DNA of 64,000 nt from Glycine soja (lineage: Eukaryota; Streptophyta; Magnoliopsida; Fabales; Fabaceae), in the NCBI RefSeq assembly GCF_004193775.1, contig NC_041010.1:40537562-40601561 (forward strand), given 5' to 3'. The translations under genes and the position numbers were made by a program. Shown here in pieces: positions 12,301 to 24,300 of this stretch. Position 1 is the first letter of the stretch, and each line of letters starts with the position of its first letter. Below the pieces are notes generated by a model. It was not told the origin of the DNA and did no database searches. It worked only from the letters and a program-made list of their open reading frames with translations.

Positions 12301-15300
12301 ACTTACAGAAAATCTCAACGGCTAGCAATTCGCGAGAGGCGTGGAAGATTCTTGAAAGGTGTAACATAGGAGCGGAACAGCTGAAAAGGTGAAATTACAA
12401 ACCCTTCGTCGTCAATATGAGTTGATGCAGATGGAGGAAAACGAGAGAATTGCTGTCTACCTCAATAGGATCATAAGTCACACAAATGCGATGAAGGTTT
12501 GTGGATAAACGATCACTGATCAATCAATTGTAGAGAAAATCTTGAGAATCCTAACCCCAAATTTCGACCACATTGTCGTGGCAATCGAAGAGTCCAAGAA
12601 GGTAGAAATCTTGAAGGTTGAAAAGTTGCAAGGCTCACTCGAGGCTCATGAGCAAAGACTCATGGAGAGATCAATGGCAAGGTCTGGTGACCAGGTTCTA
12701 CAAGCTACGGTCTCCAAGAAAGGTGGTTATGGAGGAAGATCCAGTTTCAGGAATCGAGGTAGGGGAAGAGACCAGAGAGGTGGTGGCTTCAAAAATTCCC
12801 AGAATTTCTCTCAAGACCAAGAAAGAAGTGATCAAGATCGACCAGAAAGCTCAAATAAAAGGGGAACTTCCAGTAAATGGCGTGGAGGAAGGAAAATGGT
12901 TGATAGAAAGAATCTCAAATGTTTCAATTGTAACAAGATTGGACATTTCTCCGCTGAATGCACAACACCCCCAGCTCAGAATGAAAATCATGGGAAGCAT
13001 CATGAGGAAACACACTTAGCTAAGGAAGGTACTGAGACAAATTTAGAGGAAAAACCTCTTATGCTCATGATGGTCACAAACCATAATCCCAAAGATGATG
13101 AAAGATGGTACATTGACTCAGGAAGCTCGAGTCACATAACAGGACACAATAATTGGTTTGTGAATCTTGATGAAACCAAGAAGAGCACTGTGAGGTTTGC
13201 TGACAACAGGGTAATCCAAGCAGAGGGAATTGGTGAAGTTCTGATTAAAAGAGATGATGGGAGTAGTGCTATACTATCAGAATGTCTCTATGTGCCCAAC
13301 ATGAAGAGCAACCTCATCAGCTTAGGTCAACTGGTGGAAAAGAAATTCCACATTGACATACACAATGGATACCTTGCAATTTTTGAGCCAGTAACTGAGA
13401 AAATGGTGATAAGAACAAAAATGGCATCTAACAGAACATTCCAGGTAAGTCTTAGAAATCTAGAATCTCAGTGTATGACTGCAGAAATCCTAGCTGAAGA
13501 TACTTGGCTAAGGCATTTGAGGCTAGGGCATTTAAATTTCAGGGATTTGAGCATGCTTAGAAATAAGGAGATGGTTCTAGGGTTACTTGCAATCCAGATT
13601 CCTAGTAAAGTCTGTGATAGTTGCTTAATCAGTAAGCAACCTAGAAACTCTTTCAGTAATTTCACACCATCTAGAGCCAATGACTTACTCCACATTGTAT
13701 ACTCTGATGTATGTGGCCCCTTTGATGCCCCATCACTGGGAGGGAGCAAATACTTTGTGACATTCATTGATGATCTAACTAGAAAGATATGGATCTATCC
13801 AATACAACCCAAAAGTGAGGTATTTTCAGTGTTCAAAAACTTCAAAGCACTGGTAGAAAAACAGTCTGGTAAATGCATCAAGATATTCAGAACTGATGGG
13901 GTGGAGAATTTACCTCAAAAGAGATTGAGGATTTTTGCAAGGACCAGGGCATTGTGCATGAGGTCACAGCCCTATACACACCACAACACAATGGAATTGC
14001 AGAAAGAAGGAACAAAACCATTTTAAACATGATAAGAAGCATGCTCAGAAGTAAGAAGTTACCACACAGTTTCTGGGCTGAAGCAGCCACAACTACAGTA
14101 TATGTTTTAAATAGGTGTCCTACAAAAAAGCTTGATGGCAAGGTACCTGAGGAAGCATGGTCTGGAGTAAAACCCTCTGTGAGGCACTTTAGGATCTTTG
14201 GATCCTTGTGTTATAGGCACATACCAGATCAGAAGAGAAAGAAACTGGATGACAAAAGTGAAGCTATGATATTTGTAGGGTATAATTCTACTGGATCCTA
14301 CAAATTATATAATCCTAAGAAGAATGAAGTAGTGTTCAGCAGAGATGTTCACTTTGATGAGACACAAGCATGGAACTGGGAAAAATCTCAAGAAAGGCTC
14401 ACCTTTGTCAGTAGTTTACAGTTTGAATGGGAAGATGAAAACACAACTGAGAATGTTTGGGATATAATCAATGGTACTGAGGAATTCCAGATTGATGAAG
14501 CCAGACCTCAAAGACAAAGGAATCTACCAGCTAGACTCAGAGATTTTGAAGTATATCCAGATAATGCAATCTCAAAGGATGGAGATTTGGTTCAACACAT
14601 GGCATTACTGGCTGATACAGAACCAGTGAGCTTTGAAGAAGCTATCACAAGCAGTGTTTGGAGGGATGCTATATTAGAAGAAATCAAGTCAATAGAAAAA
14701 AATAATACCTGGGAGTTGGTGTCACTCCCAACAGAGAAAACTCCAATAGCTGTCAAATGGATTTTCAAAATAAAATTGAAGCCTGATGGTACTATAGGTA
14801 AGCACTTGTTGCTAAGGACTTCATGCAGAAGGAATGACTGGATTACTCAGAGGTCTTTGCCCCAGTGGCTAGACTTGAAACAATAAGATTACTAGTTGCC
14901 CTAGCAAGTTGGAAACGATGGATATTGTGGCAACTTGATGTAAAATCAGCATTCCTTAATGGCCCCTTAGAAGAAGAAGTTTTTGTTACACAACCCCCTA
15001 GTTTCATAAATAAAGGGAGTGAGGATAAGGTACTGAGATTGAAGAAAGCCTTGTATGGCCTAAAACAGGCTCCTAGGGCTTGGAATAGGAGGATTGATTC
15101 CTTCTTGGCCAAGACAGGATTTCATAAATGCAGTGTTGAGCATGGTATGTATGTAAAGCAATTGAGTCAGAAAGCTGGGAATCTCTACATTTGTCTATAT
15201 GTTGATGACCTACTCATCACAGGGAGTAGTGCATCAGAAATTGAAGCATTGAAGGAAAGCCTTAAGGGAGAGTTTGAGATGACTGACCTTGGTGTCTTGT

Positions 15301-18300
15301 CATATTTCCTAGGCTTAGAATTTCAGAAGCATGATTGTGGTCTGTTTATGCATCAAAGTAAGTACTTGTTGGAAGTACTAAAGAAATTCAAGATGCTAGA
15401 TTGTAACCCCTCTAAAACACCAGCTGAAATGAGTTGCAAATTGGGTAAATGTGAAACTGAACCTGCAGTGGATTGTACCTTGTATAGGCAAATTGTTTGG
15501 AGTCTCAGATTCATTTGTCATTCCAGACCAGGAATCACTTTCAGTGTGGGAGTTATCAGTAGATTTATGAGTGATCCAAGACATTCACATATGATGGCAG
15601 CTAAAAGGATACTGAGATACTTGAGAGGCACACTAGACTTTGGTGTTCTATTTCCACATCAGAAAGTGAAGGTTGAGCCACAGCTTGTGGCTTATTCAGA
15701 CTCAAACTGGGGTGGAGATGTTCTTGACAGAAAAAACACAGTGGGGCATGTTTTCTTGTTTGGAGGTGCTCCCATCTCCTGGTGCTCTAAGAAACAAGAT
15801 GTTGTTGCACTCTCTATTTGTGAAGCAGAGTATATAGCTGCTTGTTCAGCAGCATGTCAAGCTTGTTGGCTGTCCTCATTACTAGAAGAATTGGGAGTAG
15901 TTACTACTGATGCTGTAAAGTTACTGGTTGACAGCAAGTCAACAATTGACCTTGCTAAAAATTCAGTCTCTCATGGTCGCTCTAAGCACATTGAAACTAA
16001 GTTTCATTTCCTAAGAGATCAGGTAACTAAAGGAAAAATCAAGTTAGTTCACTGCAAGACAAAAATTCAGTTGGCAGATATCTTCACAAAAGCCTTGAAG
16101 ATAGACAGATTCAAGGAGCTGAGAATGATGATGAATATTCTAGAGCTTTAGGATTGATTAAGTAATTCCAGCTTTGTTATTGTCTGTTGTTGGAGTATTA
16201 CATTTTGAATCATGGGGGGTGTTAGGAATAATTCAGAAATGTAATTAGGGGTTAATGAAATTGTGGATTGTTGAGTAAATATAAATAATTACTCTTCTAT
16301 TGTAAAAATAGAGTGTGTGGTTGAATAAACAGAGAGAATTAATTTTCCATTAAAGAAAAAGGCTCTATTATTCTTTTGTTCTCTCATGCACCTGTGTACA
16401 ACTTCTTTCTCCCTTTCTCTCTTCACCTTTCTCTCTTCCTTGCTCTAACAGTTTTGTACTTCCCCCTCCTGTCCTCTTGACAAGGCACTTCTAAAGCCGA
16501 TGTGCGAAGTCCAAAAGTCCACTTCGGCCACGTCCACCCCGACGTGTGCTACCTCTGGATTTTGGTAAGTACATTTGGCATCCATCGTGGGGATGCGATA
16601 AAACATATCCCGTGGTCTGTCGTCAACTATCTCTTGTTCATCCATGGTTAGCACTCGGTTTGGCCTTAGATACGAGACCCCTCTTGAAGACTTTCATCCT
16701 CCTCCTATAGCAACTCCAAAATTACATCGCAGAGATGGGGCGACACCATGAGGAGGAGTTTTACAAAGCTAAAGGTTGACCATGATCAGCTGGAGGCTCA
16801 TGTCAGACGTCCCCAGGGCGATGAGCACTCTGCTCATGCATTGCATGAGCGCCTCCAAGGGGAATCACACCCCTAACGCATAGTCAACACTCTAGATGAC
16901 TTAAGTCTCTCCCAAACGTGATGTCCAGTAAGGCGGACTACTCCTCAGCATCCTTTCGTTGACCACATTATGGAGGCTGACATACCCATGGGGTAAAAAC
17001 CACTCAACCTCGAGTGGTATGATGGGACCACAAATCCAGATAAGCACCTGGATGTCTTCCTAACTTAGGCGAACCTTTATACTAATGACAACGCGATTTT
17101 ATGTCGTGTCTTCCCAACTCAAGGGGACAACATTGACCTGGTACGGTGACCACCCACCTAGGTCTATAGACAGCTTCGACACCCTTATCGAACACTTCTG
17201 CGCACAGTACACAAATAACAAGTCTCACCGTATGACCTCGGCCGCCTTGGTCAGTCTGCAACAAGCAGACGACAAGTCCTCTAAAAAAATTCATGGACAA
17301 ATTTGGCGACACAACCGCCAAATCCAAAATCTTAACCCCGAGGTAGCGTTGCATTCCATGCTCCTCGCCCTATGCCCCAACAAGTTCGTGGACAGTGTGT
17401 GCAAACCTAGGTAGTGCACGCAGATCAGTAGGGACCTCACTACCCATGAACACTGGCGCATCATCGACGTGCTATACAGACATGTGGATTTGTTTGCTTG
17501 GTAGCCGTCTAACGTGCCGAGAATTCATCACAGCATAATTTTCCACAAACTTACTTTGTGTCCCTAAGCCAAACCGATATCACAGAAGAAAAGAAAGATG
17601 TGAGAAAAACAACGTAAAACCGTCAAAGAAGTCAACAAACTCCTCAATGCAAACTTAATTAGAAAAGTCAGGTATTCTACCTGGCTCTGAACAGGGAGTG
17701 CAACATCACAACGTAAAGGTTCCAACATCGTCATGGTCAAAAAGTCCAACGACAAAAAGCGAATATGCACCGACTACACTAATCTACAAGGTGTGCCCCA
17801 AAGATACATACCCTCTGCTGGAATCAATAGATTAGTTGATGGAGCATCCGGGTTCTAAGTGTTAAGCTTCCTAGATGCTTACTCCGGATACAACCAGATT
17901 AGGATGCATCCTCCAGACGAGAAGAAAATGACATTTATTACTTATGGACTGAGTCTTCAAACAGTAGATCGGACGAAACATCAAGGTATATGTAAACGAC
18001 ATGGTCGTCAAGTCTCAAAGTATAGCCTAGCATGTGACGATCCTGGAAGAAGTGTTCGGGAAACTCCCCAAATATGACATGCGCCTCAATCCTGAAAATT
18101 GTACTTTCAAGGTAATGGAAGGCAAGTTCTTCGGCCTCAAGATTTTCACAGTCTAAGCTTCTCTTCATCCTTTGCCATAAGGAAAATAGACATTTTGGGA
18201 TCACTGTTAAAGGCCCTAGGAGCAGTAAAATACTTACTAGTTGTTATCAACTACTTCATCAAGTGGATTGAAACAAGACCACTGCGGGAAATTAGGGCCA

Positions 18301-21300
18301 ATGAGGTGGAGAAATTCACCTGGAAACATCTCATTTGTAGGTATGACCTCCCATGCGCCATTGTCATGGACAACAACACTCAATTCAAAGCTCAGACTTA
18401 CAAAGAATTCCTGACAAGACTACGCATCAAGCACCAAGTCATCTCTTTCGAACATACTCAGACCAACGGTCAGACAAGGGAAGCTAACAGAGTCATCCTC
18501 AGGTTCCTACGTACTACACTCAACAAGTCTAAGTGTCTATAGAAAGATAAGTTCTTCAGTATACTCTGGGCGTACCATTGTTCACCCAAAATAACAACCA
18601 ACGAAACTCTTTACTGACTCACATATGACACATGATCCCTGTTGAAGTCAGGAAACTATCGACAAGGAGACTATTGTTCCAGCAACAACAAAATGAAAAA
18701 AAAATATGAGGGTAGAATCCTGTGCTGTTTTCATAATTTTCTTATCAACACAACAACATCCATAGTCATAACTCGAAGGTTCTTAAAACCCAAGGACCAC
18801 CCTTGGCAAGTCCTCCTTCTAGCACTAAGTCTCTAGTATGTGTCACCCACAACAAGTAACATGTATGTAAGAGTAGGTCACTAAGTCTCCAGTACATGTC
18901 ACCCACAACGAGTGACATGTATGCAAGAGCACGTCACTAAGTCTCTAGTACATGTCACCCACGACGAGTGACATGTACGCACGAGCACAATATTATGCCT
19001 CCAGTACGTGTCACTTCATAATTGACATGTACACACGAGTATACTACCATGACTCCAGTATATACCACCCGCGACGAGTGATATATACACAAGAGCACAC
19101 TACCATGACTCCAGTACATGTCACCCACAACGAGTGACATGTGCACACAAGCACATCACTACGTCTCCAATACATATCCCCTACGGCAAGTGACATGTGC
19201 ACACGAGCACATTACTACATCTCCAGTACATGCCACCCACGGTGAGTGACATTTGTCCTTACCAATCTTTTCTATTCCTAACCTTTATCTATGCAAGAAT
19301 ACAAGCCTATAAAAAACATAAGGTCCGCCCTTGGTACTTCTCCAAAACCCAAGGTCCACCCTTGGTACGCACTCCTCCAAAAATCAAAGGTCTGCCTTTG
19401 GTATGAACTTTGGCAAAACACAAGATTTTCCCTTGGTACACATTTCTACAAAACCCAAGGTACCCCTTTGAGCTGCTCACTTGCAAAAATTACGACGACC
19501 ACCACCAAAGGTCCAAGTTCAACAAAACGAACTAACACCATACTATTTGGCAAGACTTTCAATCAAGTGAAAGTTATACGTGTTCCTCATAACCATCAGA
19601 GGAGAAGCTTCACAGGTCAAGATGACGATGGACGACGACGCCACAACAAAACACCATTGGAGCCAAAGAGGAAAGAGGCAGCACCGTAAGAGCACTAGTG
19701 GCTACCACACCGACACTCAACAAAGGTGCCGTAGCGGTGGACGATGGCGCCACAACAAAACCAGCCAAAGTAGCTGACTCACTAACTTCAACAGCAACAA
19801 AAGTGCGCTCCTGAACAACAATAACAACAGGAGATGAAGGAGCAGGAGAAACAGTAGAAGGAGCCTCAACGCCCGGTAGAAGGGCAACTCGCACTAGACG
19901 TCAACCCTGCAACCTGCCTCAGGGCACGAAGGCTCATAGGGGCCTTGGATTTCTTACGGTCGAACAGCCCAACACCATCATCTCGCTTCCTCTTTGCCAA
20001 AACAAAGGAAGGAGTGCTGGGAGTGACCTTAGCAACAATAGCACTAGGGTAGACCTCACCAGCAAGTTGACCCCCTTTTCCAATAGTGGCAGACGGTGAC
20101 ACAATCTCACTTGCAAGTTTGACCTGCTTCACGAGTGACCCCCAGGCGAAGTCACCAATAATACTTGCAAAATAAGCAACAATAGCACAACCAAGTGTTA
20201 ATTTTGGCTGACACCGACCTCAGACACAAAAGACAAGGTTAGGCATTTTACCATCCAAGGCGGTGAGGAGATTGCTCACCGAAGGAAGAGACAGAATGAC
20301 TCATGCATCCAGCGAGGCCAGCAGTTGCTCCAAAATAGCCTTGTGGACTCTCTCCACAAGGGTCAACAGATCCTTGTCATACGACTTGAACCTGGTAGGG
20401 TCAAACTGCCAGTAGAATGAGAAGCAGGACTTCCCGTCCCTATGACAAGCCATTAGTCATGACACCAATAGCTAGGACCTTAAAGAAATGGTCCTTAAAA
20501 CGGCGAAAGATGTTTGAGTCAAACTCAAACAACTTCTTGAAAACACTGTTCAAGGAAACCCAACCAATCTTACTAGTTAATTTCATCTGGAAGAAAAACA
20601 AGAATACTGACACATTGGGCCGAATGTTGAAGAAAAAATACAAGATTTCAAAAACTCTCACCATTGTCCAACTGTTTGGGTGGAGCTAGGAAGGAACTAT
20701 ATTCAAGTGCTCAAGCAGAGCACACTAGAAAACAGTCAAGGGGAGAATGAGACCTAAGACCTCAAACAAACACCTATAGATAAAATAGAAGGGTGAACTG
20801 CCCGACGCCACTCTCAAGAACGAGAAGTCATCACTTCCACAAGCCTGAATGGATAACTTGCAGAAGTTCTTAGGTCTCGCCAATTTCACCTAGCGTTGAA
20901 GAGCAATAACACTCGCTGCCAAGGTGAGAGAGAACTTGTATTTCAGAACGTTATCCCTCACCCAATTATAGCCAACGATGGCAGGGGCAGACGATGACGA
21001 CCAGCGCTATGGTTACGTCCCACACGGGGAGACGCCCTGACATCTCCCCCACCACCTCTCGTCACACCCCCAGAAGCAGAAAGGAGAAGAATCATAATAA
21101 CCGGGATAGGCTCCCAGGCAACAGCGGAAGACCGCGTCCTCCCGCGAGGGACAGAAGTTCCCCCTCCAGTCCGACACAAGGCCTTCACCCTCTTCGAAAA
21201 GGAAGACTCGCTGTTGGAGGCACCACGACGAGTATCCTCTGACGAGGAACCGCTAATAGAAATGACATCTAAGTCCATAATGGGTTGCTCAATTGAACCC

Positions 21301-24300
21301 CTAGAATCACTGTCACCTATGCCGATGGTAAATCATACAAGAAGGAAGACATGATAAGAGAAAATGAATACCTTGAAGACTGAAGAGACAAACGAAGAAG
21401 AAAAGGGAAACCATAAGCAAGAAAGCAAGGAAGCAAGGAAATTTTGAGAAAAAACAGTGACCCGAAATCAAATGTCACTCCATTTAAAAGGAGGCAAACT
21501 CTTCAGTAACTGGCGGAAGCTGAAGTGGTGCCCTAAAATTTCACACCACGACGCACCCCCACTTAGGCACACACCCCGACTCCAATGCATGCCCACTTTG
21601 CAAGTGACACGTATGCAAGAGTACTGCGCGTCTGCAGCAACAAACAGAACGTAACATTTGTCTTCAATGCACCTTCCAACGGTCAGAAAAGGACAGAGTT
21701 ATCAAATCTGTAGACCTCCCACACTTGACATGCGAAAGACATGTCCATTCCAAACAACTTCACAAAAGCAACCCGGACAACACTTGTTCAGGCTCGGGGG
21801 CTTGACAAGCCACATCGACTTGCAATTCTTTCACACTTCTCGAGGTTACCACACCTGACGTCAGACAACATTCGACCCTACAACAGGAGCATAAACACTC
21901 GACCTTTAACAGTCAAGCTCCCTAACAAACAGGTTATCTCTAACTTATTGATATTTGAATATCTTTATCTATTGGCAGGTAATTAATTATCTACAAAATC
22001 ACACATTATCTATAAGGTACAATTATCTTATAGTTTTTATCTATAAGATACAATTTATCTCTAACATTATCTACAAGCTCCCGAGAATTATCTGCAAAGG
22101 TTATAACAACCCCTACAAACAAGGACCCGCAACTATGCTCCACTCCTATAAATATCAAGTTCCATCAAACCCTCAACACATTCGCTCACATCTCGAGCTT
22201 ATACACATTTCAGCACACGAGCAACAAGCCTGTGGCTCTTTCTCTCTTTTGCTCACTCGAGGTTATACTTAAGCATATATTTGCTTTATCTCCTAACTCG
22301 TATACTTACTTGAACGTCAGAATCTTTTGTTTCGCAGGTTCTCCCTTTTATCCTCTTGACAAAGGCACCTCTCAAAGTCGGCGTGCAAAGTCCAAGAACC
22401 CACTTCGGCCACATCCACCCTGATGTGTGCTAGCTCCGGATTTGGGAAGTACAAGAGGAGACTTGGATGAAAGTCCTATTACTATTTCGAAGCTTGAGGT
22501 TTCACTTGTCCATACGAAAAATCCCTAACACATAGCAAGTGACCAATCTCAAGACTTATCTATGTTGAAGTTGATGTACCTTAATTGGGTCTTGGCTTAA
22601 ATATGGTTGTTATTATATTCTCTAGCACAATTTTCAACCTACCTACAATTGCATCCACTATGTTTCAACTCCCTCTAATAAACCCAATAATAACTGAGAT
22701 AGAAAAATGTGATAAGGAAATAATTTGAGCCATTATATCTTAAATTTAAACTAAATTTACTCATTGTGTTTCCTTTTCTCTTAGAAGAAAATAATAAAAT
22801 TATAAAGCAGTAAATTGAAGGAATTTCAACTATTAAATCTTCCAGACATTATGCTTCCAATTTTCCAAAGCAAAGAGGAAGTCATAAGATTAGTTACCAC
22901 CTACCAACTAGATATCCTTAAAATGCATAGATATGGAAAAATAACTGAAGTACTCAAGCAATGAAGTTGTAAAAAGAAAAAAGAATTAAGAAAGAGCCAT
23001 GCAGACCTTTAATCTCCCAAGAAGCATTGTAATGGCACTGTAAAACACATGTAGGACTGCTAAGAAAAATACGAGGATGTGTAACTGGTGCAATCCATTG
23101 CCAGATATAAGTGGCTGATGTCTCTGTAAACAACAACAATTACACAGGAAACTACTGATATGAGAAAAAAAAATGCTAATAAAGTTGGGCAGTATTGAGC
23201 AAAAGCAATTTTTGATATTATGCTGACTGTTGACAGAAGAGAATAAGTGGAAATTGTAGAGGGTTCTGCTTTGAAACCCAACAAAAAATGGGAATGTAAC
23301 ACTTAAAAAATCAACATAAAATATATTATTTTCCTGAAGCAAGCATACATTTAATGGCATTTTGAATTAGCCAATCATTTGTTTTCAATTAGCCAATCCA
23401 CTCCTGAGATGGCATTTTGAATGAGACAAATGTGCATCAAACAATATGAAATAACATAACATGACTACAAAAATATTGTTTATTTTTGTAAACATACACC
23501 TGCAAAGTGTTACATAAACTATCATGTTGAAATACTTGGAAGTTTAACTAATTGAAAACGGGAGTGTAACATCTATAATCAACATAAAATATAGTATTAT
23601 TTTCCTAAAGCAAGCATACATTTAATGGCATTTTGAATGAGACAAATGTACATCAAACAATATAACAGAAGTTACACAACATAACAACAACAACAACAAC
23701 AACAACAACAACGCCTTATCCCACTAGGTGGGATCGGCTACATGGATCAACTTCCGCCATAATGTTCTATCAAGTACCATACTTCTATCTAAATCATTAA
23801 GTTCGAGATCCTTCTTGATAAACATAAATATGACTAAAAAAATATTGTTTATTTTTGTAAACATAAACCAGCAAAGTGATACATAAATTATGATATTGAA
23901 ATACTCGGAAGTTTAACCAAGAGAAAATCTCCAAGCCCCTTTTGACTAAAGAGCATAGAGTAAGGTTTTCATTTAATTAAAAATAGCTTAGCGTGGAAAC
24001 ATAATTACCTCCTTACATTGGTAAGGGGTAGCATCATCTGACAAATATCTGCGTTCATAAGAAAGAAGTTTCCTACGGTGTTCCTCTTCACTACTTGATC
24101 CCTTGTCGTTACCAACATAAGGACATGGCAACAATTTGTCTGCCACATCCATAGGAATGCATATTCTAACAATGTAACTCTGCCCGAAAGTCAGAAGCAG
24201 TGAAAGGAAACCAAGAACCATCAACTCTGCCAAAGACAAAATCAACAACATAAAATGTTCAAGAAATAATTGTTATAATTAATATTTATTTATTATTATT

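Larger units (their letters stand above)
11767..16450 (+). mobile_element. Ty1/copia LTR retrotransposon, structurally complete but coding-dead, nested in the gypsy 5' LTR
   Basis: The element is 4,684 bp: a 241-bp 5' LTR, primer-binding site, gag-pol region, G6 polypurine tract, 231-bp 3' LTR and a perfect gtttt duplication on both sides. The LTRs begin TG and end CA. By eye they differ by about six substitutions and one net 10-bp indel, about 2.6%. That suggests insertion roughly a million years ago under commonly used grass-derived rates, and shows it is younger than the gypsy host. It cannot make its own proteins because gag-pol has several frameshifts and stops. Confidence 0.95.
11174..22453 (+). 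mobile_element. Decayed Ty3/gypsy LTR retrotransposon, Retand/Tat type, interrupted by a copia element
   Basis: Two related LTRs flank gypsy gag, RT and integrase remnants, two minisatellites and an antisense frame. The 5' LTR runs 11,174-11,766 and resumes at 16,456-16,573. The 3' LTR runs about 21,785-22,453. The outer ends read TGTAC...GTACA, flanked by ggagg (11,169-11,173) and agagg (22,454-22,458), a 4/5 match that may be a worn target duplication. A 'ctcgggggctt' polypurine-like stretch at 21,794 would instead start the 3' LTR at about 21,803. A 3' antisense ORF and long repeat-rich 3' region are known features of the Tat/Retand lineage. All frames are broken. About 4.7 kb of the span is the nested copia element. 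Confidence 0.85.

Noticed and set aside
16445..16654. 69-codon minus-strand frame at the copia/gypsy junction
   Set aside because: It crosses the LTR end, target duplication and primer-site region of two elements and cannot be a gene.
18955..19146. Open frames on both strands over the 56-bp minisatellite
   Set aside because: They arise from the repeat unit lacking stops in some frames and encode only a repeated peptide.
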